Assembly: GCA_021160845.1 (NCBI GenBank)
Contig: JAGHBT010000051.1
Location: 1 to 7,431 of the forward strand
Source: a bacterium
GTDB lineage: Bacteria > Krumholzibacteriota > Krumholzibacteriia > Krumholzibacteriales > WJIX01
Direction: 5' to 3'
Length of the DNA: 7,431 nt
The position numbers and the translations under genes were made by a program. Under the pieces are notes generated by a model, which was not told the DNA's origin, ran no database searches, and worked only from the letters and a program-made list of their open reading frames with translations. Of this stretch, positions 1-6,709 are shown in pieces; position 1 is the first letter of the stretch, and the number at the start of each line of letters is the position of its first letter.

Positions 1-1
1 A

Positions 2-412
2 GTGCTTGAAAACCGTAAACACCTAATATCTCAACTTATACAGAATTTAGAATTAAGGAAAAATTCATTTTCTGAAAAGGAAGTTGAATTAGATAGGATT
101 AATTTGGCACTGACCAGGGCTGAAAAGGCAAATAATGAACTTATGGATAAACAGATGGCTGCTAGAATTTCTATGGCGAGTAATCCGGAATGGAAGGTCA
201 CGATTTTAACCCCGGCTACTAAGGCAAGCAGGCAAAAAACACGTGACTATGTAAGAATAGCATTGGGGCCATTCTTTAGTCTTCTGTTTTCTATAGGGTT
301 CGCTTTTTTTATAGATAACCTTGATCATTCTATAAAGAATGTCGCTGAAGCTGAAGAAACGCTCGGAATCAACGTATTGGCTAGTTTCCCGGATACTGAG
401 ACAAAGAAATAA
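2..412 (+). CDS. Polysaccharide chain-length determinant (Wzz/GNVR type), C-terminal part
   Basis: This is the C-terminal 136 residues of a Wzz-type inner-membrane protein that controls polysaccharide chain length or export. The reading frame is open at the left edge, so the GTG at position 2 is probably an internal Val codon and the real start lies outside the window. Residues 1-60 are rich in Leu, Lys and Glu and look like a periplasmic coiled coil. Residues 84-104 form the second membrane helix. The short cytoplasmic tail carries the family-typical pattern DNLDHSIK (105-112), then an acidic helix, then LGINVLASFP (121-130). The segment before the helix has fewer prolines than usual (TPATKAS). 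It lies 7 nt before an ExeA-like ATPase and upstream of a BY-kinase-like gene, its usual partners. The assignment rests on architecture and motifs; the subfamily (XrtA-locus type or plain Wzz) cannot be settled without the N-terminus. Confidence 0.85.
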   Translation: MLENRKHLISQLIQNLELRKNSFSEKEVELDRINLALTRAEKANNELMDKQMAARISMASNPEWKVTILTPATKASRQKTRDYVRIALGPFFSLLFSIGFAFFIDNLDHSIKNVAEAEETLGINVLASFPDTETKK

Positions 413-419
413 AGGAATT

Positions 420-1265
420 ATGTACGAAGAATTTTACGGATTCAAAGAGCTTCCATTTAACGTGACACCTGATCCAAAATTTCTTTACAGGAGCAGCAGT
501 CACAGAGATGCCCTTGCATATATTACATACGGGGTTTTTCAAAAGAAGGGTTTCATTGCCCTAACCGGCGAGGTCGGTGTTGGTAAAACTACTATTGTTA
601 ATGCGTTTGTGGATTTATTTCAACCATCGCTGGAAGTATCTTTTATTTTCTCTACAAAATTCCCGTTTGAACAACTTCTCTTTTTGATCTGCAGTGATTT
701 TGGACTCGAAGTTGATGGAATGAACAAAGCGCAGATGTTTCTTCATTTAAATAAATTTCTAATAGAACAATACGAAAACAAAAGAAATACCGTACTTATT
801 ATCGACGAAGCACAAAACCTGTCAGTGGAAGTTCTAGAAGAGCTTCGTATGTTATCGAATCTGGAAACGAGAAATAAAAAGCTAATACAAATAATGCTTG
901 TAGGTCAACCTGAACTTGAAACAATTCTTGATCTTAAACAACTACGCCAATTAAGGCAAAGGATCCCCCTTTTATTTAGGATACCAGTACTGACTCACGA
1001 TGATCTTTCAAAATATATAGATTACAGATTAAAAATTGCCGGAAGGGGAAGTAAAACTCCCCATTTCACGAGTGATTCAATCGAGGAAATCTATCATTAC
1101 AGCAGGGGTATTCCAAGACTAATTAATGTTTTGTGTGACAGGGTGTTGCTCGCAGGTTATGATTCTAATGTAAGAACAATTGACGCAAGAATAGTAAGAG
1201 GCGGGATAAGAGACTTGGAAAACGAAACGGTTCGTGCCGTCGGAGGGATCGGCAAAAGCATATAA
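420..1265 (+). CDS. ExeA/GspA-like AAA ATPase of a polysaccharide (XrtA-type) locus
   Basis: The gene encodes a 281-residue cytoplasmic AAA ATPase. It opens with the family-typical N-terminus MYEEFYGFKELPFNVTPDP, which supports the ATG at 420 over an in-frame ATG at 339 that would overlap the upstream gene by 74 nt and adds 27 residues unlike the family. An AAAGGA lies only 3 nt before the ATG, so the ribosome site is close. Walker A is GEVGVGKTT (50-58), Walker B is VLIIDEAQNL (125-134), and a sensor-1-like strand reads MLVGQPEL (159-166). LRQLRQRIP follows at about 175-183, and GIPRLINVLCDR near the C-terminus is the sensor-2 region. The length fits the single-domain ATPases of PEP-CTERM/exosortase polysaccharide loci; the peptidoglycan-binding domain of classical ExeA is absent. 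These ATPases sit beside Wzz and BY-kinase genes and are thought to energise export, but their exact role is not established. Family assignment is firm, role is not. Confidence 0.9.
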   Translation: MYEEFYGFKELPFNVTPDPKFLYRSSSHRDALAYITYGVFQKKGFIALTGEVGVGKTTIVNAFVDLFQPSLEVSFIFSTKFPFEQLLFLICSDFGLEVDGMNKAQMFLHLNKFLIEQYENKRNTVLIIDEAQNLSVEVLEELRMLSNLETRNKKLIQIMLVGQPELETILDLKQLRQLRQRIPLLFRIPVLTHDDLSKYIDYRLKIAGRGSKTPHFTSDSIEEIYHYSRGIPRLINVLCDRVLLAGYDSNVRTIDARIVRGGIRDLENETVRAVGGIGKSI

Positions 1266-1291
1266 TATTACGCCGTTAAATTATGAAATTG

Positions 1292-1298
1292 AAGGGAG
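1292..1298 (+). promoter_or_regulatory. Ribosome binding site that decides the TTG start of the BY-kinase-like gene
   Basis: AAGGGAG lies 7 nt before TTG at 1306. The protein then begins SKIFDALRKAE, the common N-terminus of this kinase family. This favours the TTG over the in-frame GTG at 1234, which lies inside the ATPase gene. Confidence 0.7.
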
Positions 1299-1305
1299 TT
1301 TACCT

Positions 1306-2073
1306 TTGAGTAAGATTTTCGATGCGCTTCGAAAGGCCGAAAAAGGTGGCAGGGGAAAAGGTGGGTTGGGTATCAAAGTAAGTAAATATTTGAAAAAGCC
1401 ATTGAGCGCGAAAGAAGATGTTTTTCTACAGGGGCTGGACGAGGATTTTCGACGTTCTCTCTTGACACTTAGGAATTCGATTGACTCAGAGATGAGAGAC
1501 AAGGGTACAAGAGTAATAATGTTCACTAGCGCTCTTCCAGGCGAAGGTAAAAGCACGATTGCCGTTTTTCTCGCAAGGATGATGGCTGTGAATGAAATGG
1601 AAAAAATAGCAATAGTAGATTGTGCGGTTAGAAATCCCCAAATACACCAATTTTTTGGAATCAACAATCAGAAGGGAATCATCGATTACCTGTCAGGTGA
1701 AGCTAGTTTCTCTGATACAATACACACTATCGATGGAGGAATGCTTGATGTAGTTACTGTGGGTGTCGCAAGGGATGCTAATGTTGTTCAGTCTCTCTTT
1801 CGCTCGGACAGGATGAATGCTTATGTCAGCGAAATTGCAGAGAACTATGATTATGTATTGGTGGATACTTCTGCAATCCTTAATGCTCCGGAAACTCCGA
1901 TTTTAAGTTCCCAAATGGATGGAATAGTACTTGTTGTCCAAGCGGGAAAGACAAAACGGGAGGTTATAAGGAGGGCCGTGTTGGATACAAATAAACAGGG
2001 GGGAATATTTATTGGTTCTGTACTTAATAGAAAGAAATATTATATACCTGAGTTTATTTATAAACGGGTGTAA
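1306..2073 (+). CDS. CpsD/CapB-like BY-kinase family P-loop ATPase, divergent
   Basis: The gene encodes a 255-residue cytoplasmic P-loop protein of the bacterial tyrosine kinase (BY-kinase) family, which works with Wzz-type proteins to control polysaccharide export. The N-terminus (M)SKIFDALRKAEK is typical of kinases in PEP-CTERM/exosortase-type loci. Walker A is SALPGEGKST (75-84). Walker A' reads VDCAVRNP (104-111), so the usual DxDxR has Ala107 in place of the second Asp. Walker B is YVLVDTS (183-189), where DTPP is usual. The ExxRxxR oligomerisation helix is also degenerate (around 46-56). The C-terminus has only three tyrosines (245, 246, 252), in NRKKYYIPEFIYKRV (241-255), rather than a long Tyr-rich tail. 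There is no membrane segment; the membrane partner is probably the separate Wzz protein upstream. The start is TTG after a good ribosome site, 40 nt after the ATPase. ATP binding is likely; tyrosine kinase activity is uncertain. Confidence 0.85.
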   Translation: MSKIFDALRKAEKGGRGKGGLGIKVSKYLKKPLSAKEDVFLQGLDEDFRRSLLTLRNSIDSEMRDKGTRVIMFTSALPGEGKSTIAVFLARMMAVNEMEKIAIVDCAVRNPQIHQFFGINNQKGIIDYLSGEASFSDTIHTIDGGMLDVVTVGVARDANVVQSLFRSDRMNAYVSEIAENYDYVLVDTSAILNAPETPILSSQMDGIVLVVQAGKTKREVIRRAVLDTNKQGGIFIGSVLNRKKYYIPEFIYKRV

Positions 2074-2076
2074 AAA

Positions 2077-3312
2077 TTGAGAACTATGGATGATGGCAAA
2101 TCCCCATGCTCGAAGCCTAGCCTTTTTTATCCAACTGGCACCCACGGCAAACAACTCGCGGGATGGTACCACGATTACTTTTGCCCATTTATTCATTCTG
2201 CGGCTGATCAAATTTTAAAAGAGATTGGGAAAGAGAATATAGATGGAATTCTCCTGTGTGGAAGTTTCGCGACAGGAGAGGGAAGTATTGTCTTGTCATC
2301 GTACGGCACTCTTTTTCTTTCAGATATAGATATAGTAGTAGTTATTAATTCACTTAGTATTCACCAGAGCGTCTTATCCGGTAAAAGGAAACTTGGAAGT
2401 AAATGTGAAAGATTGTGGGGTGACGCTAAGTTTAGAGGTAAAATAAACATCGGGATTTACTACTCGACAGAACTTTATTCCTTGCCGCCGAATCCCGGAG
2501 TGTATGACATGAAAGAAAAAGGACTCATCTTTTTCGAAAGGGAGGGGTTTGCAGATCGGATTCCGTTATATAGACCAAACGATATAACACGTGAAGAAGC
2601 TATAATATTAATAGAAAACAGGGTTGTCGCTCTTCTTGGCGCTCATCGGTTAATCTATGAAAAAGACAAGGAATCCAGCCTTGAATTGATTTATGAAGTG
2701 TCACGGGTTTACACTGACATATTGATATGCGCTATGATATTTACCGGAGAATATAGAACTGGATATAAAAGCCGTTTGGAATTTCTTAAGGAAAACAGGG
2801 AACACAAGGTTCTTTCCGAATTATTCCCATTCGATATGCTAAAAAAAATCGAAGAATGGACTCTGTTGAAATTAGATCCATCTAGCTCAGAGATAAAAAT
2901 CAGTTCGAGAGAATTGTGGGAAGAATGCGCTTTAGACTTATTTCATTACTGGAAATTATTTCAATCAGCAGGATTTCCAAAAGAGGCCAAAAATGTAATT
3001 GAAGACTTGCTGTCAACACGAAAGAGTAAATACTCATTGCCGGTACGTTTAAAGTTATGGAGAAATTATTTTAAGCGTTTCTCTTTACCATTAAAGATTG
3101 TCAGAATTTTTAATACAGGAACAGCCATTTATAAATATAGTCCCAAAGAATTGGTCGCAAACTATGGTATAAGGTTGCTTCATTGCAGGATTAATAATGG
3201 GGAAGCTTCCTATGTAAACCTTCCTCCCGGTTGTTTCCCGTATGATAGCCCCGAGTGGAGTAAAGCGGCAGAGGAATTGTATTCTCTCTGGGTTGAATTC
3301 ATCTCGGGATAA
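2077..3312 (+). CDS. Nucleotidyltransferase-domain protein (pol-beta/MNT-like fold) of unknown target
   Basis: This 411-residue protein carries a polymerase-beta-type nucleotidyltransferase core. GILLCGSFATGEG (57-69) has the Gly-Ser signature, and SDIDIVVVI (82-90) supplies two catalytic Asp (83, 85). The expected third-Asp strand seems to be KINIGIYY (122-129), which has no Asp. Next come YDMKEKGLIFFER and PNDITREEAIILIENRVVAL, matching a pattern I know from NTase-domain proteins in glycan loci (a 'GxvlxG' segment, then a helix ending in NRxxxLL). The remaining 200 residues look alpha-helical, basic and aromatic, and I do not recognise them. The enzyme should move a nucleoside monophosphate onto an unidentified sugar, lipid or protein. 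The gene starts 3 nt after the kinase stop and is probably translationally coupled. TTG 2077 is used here, but ATG 2086 is nearly as good since neither has a clear ribosome site. The fold is well supported; function is unknown. Confidence 0.7.
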   Translation: MRTMDDGKSPCSKPSLFYPTGTHGKQLAGWYHDYFCPFIHSAADQILKEIGKENIDGILLCGSFATGEGSIVLSSYGTLFLSDIDIVVVINSLSIHQSVLSGKRKLGSKCERLWGDAKFRGKINIGIYYSTELYSLPPNPGVYDMKEKGLIFFEREGFADRIPLYRPNDITREEAIILIENRVVALLGAHRLIYEKDKESSLELIYEVSRVYTDILICAMIFTGEYRTGYKSRLEFLKENREHKVLSELFPFDMLKKIEEWTLLKLDPSSSEIKISSRELWEECALDLFHYWKLFQSAGFPKEAKNVIEDLLSTRKSKYSLPVRLKLWRNYFKRFSLPLKIVRIFNTGTAIYKYSPKELVANYGIRLLHCRINNGEASYVNLPPGCFPYDSPEWSKAAEELYSLWVEFISG

Positions 3313-3318
3313 AAGGAG
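3312..3318 (+). promoter_or_regulatory. Strong ribosome binding site fixing the TTG start of the phosphodiesterase
   Basis: AAAGGAG lies 8 nt before TTG 3327 and overlaps the last base of the preceding stop codon. The next in-frame ATG is codon 32, which would remove metal-ligand Asp11, so the TTG is clearly the start. Confidence 0.8.
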
Positions 3319-3326
3319 TAAATAAA

Positions 3327-4460
3327 TTGAAATATCCGATAGTTGTCGTGCTTATTGACGCTCTTGGGTTTTTACTTACCGAGCGGCTGGGATTTCATCC
3401 TGATGGACTTTCCAACAAAATGAGGTTGCGTACCGTACCTGGGTTCAGTCAATCCGCTATTTCGAGTATCTTTACGGGTGTTACCCCTGATAAACACGGG
3501 AAATGGATGATGTATTCGTTTGCAAGGAATAAATCACCATTTAGATGGTTATCAATAATTCCTCAAAATGTTTCAGAAAAAAGACTATGGCTCAAGCGTT
3601 TAATTAATTGGAAACTCAGGAATATCGATGAAGTTAGATCATATTACAATCTGTATGATATACCGAGAAACGTGTTGCAATATTTAAACTTGCCGGCAAG
3701 GAGAAACATTTTTATGCCTGAACAAAATAGAGAAATGAATACTGTAATAGATGAATTGTCACGAAGAGGTTCACGTATCTTTATTAGAGATTATCATACC
3801 CCGGAGGTGGTGGCTTTCGAACAACTTGAAAAAGCGTTGAGGACTTCTAACGCCGATTTCTATCTGCTTTATACAGCAGAGTTGGATTCCGATTTGCACA
3901 AGTACGGAACATCCCATGATAATATTAATGCCCATTTGAAATGGTACGGCAAAAAGCTTGAAACTCTACTTTCAATCAACAAAGGGATGAAAATGTTAGT
4001 ATTTGGTGATCATGGAATGTGTGATGTACACGGCTCTGTGGATGTCATACAGCAAATTGAGTCTCTTGATGTTAAAATACCTCAAGACTATATCCCTTTT
4101 TACGATTCAACAATTGCGAGGTTTAAGATCTATTCCGAAAGAGCTAAAAGAGTTATAACGGATACACTTTCGAATCTTTCTTCGGGAATGATTCTTGATA
4201 ATGCTGAGAAAAAGAAACTAGGAATTTATTACACTGATAATGCATACGGAGATATAATTTTTCTGGCAAACGCGGGAGAAATAATTCTACCAAGTTATAT
4301 GGGAACACTCCCTGTGGCAGGGATGCACGGTTACCATCCGGACAACGAATGTATGTATAGTTCTCTGTTTACAAATGTTGATTTTAGCGTTAACAATGGA
4401 TCTATTATGGACATAGCCGGTTTTATACTACCGGGATTTAAATCTAAAACAGGAGAATAG
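3327..4460 (+). CDS. Alkaline-phosphatase-superfamily phosphodiesterase/nucleotide pyrophosphatase, predicted cytosolic
   Basis: This 377-residue enzyme has the full two-metal site of the type I phosphodiesterase/nucleotide pyrophosphatase branch of the alkaline phosphatase superfamily. The ligands are Asp11 in VVLIDALG, Asp187 and His191 in ELDSDLHKYG, Asp228-His229 in VFGDHGM, and His334 in AGMHGYHP. The nucleophile position is Ser41 in GFSQSAISS, ten residues before Gly51 of FTGVTPDKHG, matching the spacing of the nucleophile Thr in NPP enzymes. The N-terminus goes straight into the first catalytic strand, with no signal peptide or membrane helix. It should therefore act in the cytoplasm, unlike phosphoethanolamine or phosphoglycerol transferases of surface polymers. 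Residues 60-155 form a cap-like insertion rich in Trp, Arg and Tyr that probably sets specificity. It lies 14 nt after the nucleotidyltransferase gene and 3 nt before the flippase gene. The reaction class (phosphoester or pyrophosphate hydrolysis) is well supported; the substrate is not known. Confidence 0.85.
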   Translation: MKYPIVVVLIDALGFLLTERLGFHPDGLSNKMRLRTVPGFSQSAISSIFTGVTPDKHGKWMMYSFARNKSPFRWLSIIPQNVSEKRLWLKRLINWKLRNIDEVRSYYNLYDIPRNVLQYLNLPARRNIFMPEQNREMNTVIDELSRRGSRIFIRDYHTPEVVAFEQLEKALRTSNADFYLLYTAELDSDLHKYGTSHDNINAHLKWYGKKLETLLSINKGMKMLVFGDHGMCDVHGSVDVIQQIESLDVKIPQDYIPFYDSTIARFKIYSERAKRVITDTLSNLSSGMILDNAEKKKLGIYYTDNAYGDIIFLANAGEIILPSYMGTLPVAGMHGYHPDNECMYSSLFTNVDFSVNNGSIMDIAGFILPGFKSKTGE

Positions 4461-4463
4461 AGG

Positions 4464-5969
4464 GTGAGGATTGCCAAAATAGGGGAAGCTATGTCCTGGA
4501 ATGTGATTGCAAAGCTAGCACGATTCATCTCCGGACCCGTCGCTTACATTATTATTGTTCGCAGCCTTGGAGAATACAGGTGGGGCGTACTTAGTGTAAT
4601 AAAATCTGTAATGGGATTCGCGTTCGTAATTGTAATGTTGGGTGGCGGAAAGGGACTGCTAAAATTTCTTCCCGAATTAAGAGTAAAAGGGGGAATGAAA
4701 CCATTTTTTAAAACACTTAAGAAATTGTTTTTAATTCAATTTTTTGTTTGGATGGGGATGATTTTGGCAGTTTGGCTATTCTCAGACACAATCGAAGACT
4801 TTTATAAAGTAGAGACTGGCAATTTTCGATTGCTTCTGGTTATCGCCGTTGGGTTCGTATTATTTCAGGCAATGATGACGGTAGTTATGAATATTCTACA
4901 GTCATGGTACGAGACAAAATTGTTGGGGTTTGTGCTTATTGGAGGAAATCTGATTTACCTTGCTTTTCTGATGTTGTTTCTTGGCTATTTTAATCTTGGT
5001 ATTAAAGCGATTCTCCTCGCCGGAGGGATTTCCAATATCGTAATGGTTCTTTTGCTTTTCCCTAAAGTTCGTGATTTGGTCCACAAAGAAAAGAAAAAGT
5101 CTATGAATGTGCCCGGATTGGGTGAGTTTATAAAATTCTCATTTCCATTTGTCGTAACCGGTATTCTTAATCAGGTTGTTTGGCGACAATCTGAAGTATT
5201 ATTTCTAGGACATTTTACCGGCATGGAGGAGGCTGGTTATTTTGAACTTGCCTACAGGGTCCCACAAATGGTTCTTGAATTTATTCCACTTTCAATTTGG
5301 CCTTTAGTTATGGCCGGCATATCAGAAGCCTACTCAAGAGACAGGAAGAGTCTGTCGAAAGCCGTGAATTTATATTATCGTCTTCTTTATATTGTGATTA
5401 TTCCGATTACAGCTCTTGGATTCGCTTTTTCAAAAGCACTAATTCCTATTTTATATGGTGACAAAATGTCGCCTGCGGGTAATTACACGCAACTCTTTTT
5501 TATTGTCTTTTCATATTCATTTCTCTATACTCCGATGAGTATGGCTCTTTATGTTATGGGTAAAAGCTGGGCCAATATGGTTGTATTTTTCTTTCTGGCA
5601 GTAGTTAATATTGCTTTGGATATTGTGCTTATTCCCGTTTATGGGTTGTGGGGTGCATTCGTTCCTGTGGCTTTCGTTTTGCTACTTGCTGTTGTAGCAT
5701 TCAATTTGGTAGTAAAAGGCTTTGGGAAAGGCATTAATGTGCCGGCAATGTTTATATTGAGATGTTATATAGCAGGCTTACCCGCAGGATTACTCGTGTT
5801 TGCGGCGTCAAAATGGAACAGCCCGGCAATTCTCGGGATAGAGATCGTTATCGGGATCATTTTGCTGGTTCTTGGTTTCAGGTGGATGAAGATTATAGGT
5901 GAAGGGGAGAAAGAAATAATTATGAAATTGTCTTTTCCTTTTAAAGAAAAAATAATATCAATTTTTTAA
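4464..5969 (+). CDS. Wzx-type polysaccharide flippase (MOP superfamily)
   Basis: This 501-residue protein is very hydrophobic, with about 12-14 membrane helices by eye, and belongs to the polysaccharide-transporter branch of the MOP (MATE/MVF) superfamily. It would flip polyprenyl-diphosphate-linked repeat units across the inner membrane. The N-terminus matches the usual Wzx opening: a short basic amphipathic stretch, then SWNVIAKLARFISG, then IIIVRSLGEYRWG (family pattern R.LG...G). Near residues 380-398 lies NIALDIVLIPVYGLWGA, the well-known 'N...D..LIP.yGl.GA' signature of C-terminal helices in these transporters. The GTG start at 4464 has AGGAG 8 nt upstream, inside the end of the previous gene; ATG 4491 (codon 10) with AGGGGA 4 nt upstream is the alternative. 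It begins 3 nt after the phosphodiesterase stop, suggesting coupled translation. Family assignment is strong; substrate is unknown and no Wzy polymerase is visible here. Confidence 0.92.
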   Translation: MRIAKIGEAMSWNVIAKLARFISGPVAYIIIVRSLGEYRWGVLSVIKSVMGFAFVIVMLGGGKGLLKFLPELRVKGGMKPFFKTLKKLFLIQFFVWMGMILAVWLFSDTIEDFYKVETGNFRLLLVIAVGFVLFQAMMTVVMNILQSWYETKLLGFVLIGGNLIYLAFLMLFLGYFNLGIKAILLAGGISNIVMVLLLFPKVRDLVHKEKKKSMNVPGLGEFIKFSFPFVVTGILNQVVWRQSEVLFLGHFTGMEEAGYFELAYRVPQMVLEFIPLSIWPLVMAGISEAYSRDRKSLSKAVNLYYRLLYIVIIPITALGFAFSKALIPILYGDKMSPAGNYTQLFFIVFSYSFLYTPMSMALYVMGKSWANMVVFFFLAVVNIALDIVLIPVYGLWGAFVPVAFVLLLAVVAFNLVVKGFGKGINVPAMFILRCYIAGLPAGLLVFAASKWNSPAILGIEIVIGIILLVLGFRWMKIIGEGEKEIIMKLSFPFKEKIISIF

Positions 5970-5981
5970 TAAAGTGAGAAT

Positions 5982-6659
5982 ATGTATAAGAAAAAAAAGA
6001 TATCGGTTGTTATCCCATGCTATAATGAAGAAGATGGGATTGCTCTTGTAATAAAATCTCTTCCTGATTTTATCGATGAAATAATAGTCGTAGATAATAA
6101 TTCAAACGACAGAACGTCCGAGGTGGCAAAGGAACTCGGCGCGCGAGTAGTTTTTGAAAAGAGAAAGGGGTATGGAGCAGCTTATAAAGCAGGGTTGCCT
6201 GCCGTAACAGGGGACATCACTGTAACGATGGATGGAGATGGAACATATCCTGTTGAACAAATTGATGAATGCATAGATCACCTATTAGATAATGGTCTCG
6301 ATTTTGTTTCTGCATCGCGTTTTCCATTGAAGGATAAGAACGCAATGAATATTTCAAATATAATCGGCAATAACGTATTAACTTTTGTAACTCTTATATT
6401 ATTTATGAGAGTGATAAAGGATTCACAATCTGGAATGTGGATATATAGGAGCAAAATATATTCCCAGTTGGGCGTAAAGAGTGATGGGATGCCGCTTAGT
6501 GAAGAAATTAAGATTGCAGCGATAAAAAATCCGGACCTCAAATTTGATGAATATCATGTTAATTATCATCTACGTGTTGGAGAAGTTAAACTGAACAAAT
6601 GGAGAGACGGATTTGAAAACCTTCTTTATCTTTTAAAAATCAGGCTAGGTTTATTATAA
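5982..6659 (+). CDS. GT2 glycosyltransferase, DPM1-like (polyprenyl-phosphate sugar synthase type)
   Basis: This 225-residue GT-A-fold glycosyltransferase of family 2 belongs to the dolichol-phosphate-mannose-synthase-like group, which moves a sugar from a nucleotide sugar to a polyprenyl phosphate on the cytoplasmic face. The first strand is ISVVIPCYNEEDG (7-19). EIIVVDNNSNDRT (33-45) carries Asp38 for nucleotide binding, and TMDGDGTYP (82-90) is the DxD metal motif. DSQSGMW (about 146-152) is the acceptor-side motif, and RVGEVKLNKWRDG (198-210) is the typical R-G-x-x-K-L end of DPM1-like enzymes. Unlike GtrB or ArnC it has no C-terminal membrane helices, so it is a short, soluble or peripheral form. 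It starts 12 nt after the flippase gene with only a weak ribosome site (GTGAG, 3 nt from ATG). Codons 3-6 form an A8 run (MYKKKK). The next genes fit a flip-and-transfer module. Donor sugar and lipid are not readable from sequence. Confidence 0.9.
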   Translation: MYKKKKISVVIPCYNEEDGIALVIKSLPDFIDEIIVVDNNSNDRTSEVAKELGARVVFEKRKGYGAAYKAGLPAVTGDITVTMDGDGTYPVEQIDECIDHLLDNGLDFVSASRFPLKDKNAMNISNIIGNNVLTFVTLILFMRVIKDSQSGMWIYRSKIYSQLGVKSDGMPLSEEIKIAAIKNPDLKFDEYHVNYHLRVGEVKLNKWRDGFENLLYLLKIRLGLL

Positions 6660-6660
6660 T
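6632..6660 (+). promoter_or_regulatory. Possible weak internal sigma70-type promoter before the small carrier gene
   Basis: TATAAT (6655-6660) overlaps the stop codon of the GT2 gene, and TTTAAA (6632-6637) lies 17 bp upstream as a poor -35 match (4 of 6). It would start transcription near 6667 and give a leader of about 43 nt. In DNA this AT-rich such a match can arise by chance. Confidence 0.2.
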
Positions 6661-6696
6661 TGTTTGATCAAGAAACGATACTTTTTTGTTCCACTT

Positions 6697-6703
6697 AGAA
6701 GGG
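6697..6703 (+). promoter_or_regulatory. Ribosome binding site selecting ATG 6710
   Basis: AGAAGGG lies 6 nt before ATG 6710. An in-frame TTG at 6686 would place this site inside the gene and add eight polar residues ahead of the first membrane helix, so ATG 6710 is preferred. Confidence 0.65.
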
Positions 6704-6709
6704 CGCCAA

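Noticed and set aside
339..419. N-terminal extension of the ATPase from ATG 339
   Set aside because: It would overlap the Wzz coding region by 74 nt with residues unlike the family; the family-typical N-terminus begins at ATG 420.
1261..1266. TATAAT in the gap between the ATPase and kinase genes as a promoter -10
   Set aside because: No -35-like hexamer lies 16-18 bp upstream, and such matches are expected by chance in AT-rich DNA.
1234..1305. Upstream GTG start for the BY-kinase-like gene, overlapping the ATPase gene by 32 nt
   Set aside because: The extra 24 residues look unlike the family, while TTG 1306 has AAGGGAG at good spacing and gives the typical N-terminus.
1281..2211. Minus-strand open frames across the kinase and its junction with the next gene
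   Set aside because: They lie antisense to well-supported + strand genes and their translations have no recognisable motifs or family-like composition.
6664..6671. TTGATCAA palindrome in the 50-nt gap before the carrier gene
   Set aside because: An 8-bp palindrome occurring once is too short to support an operator call.
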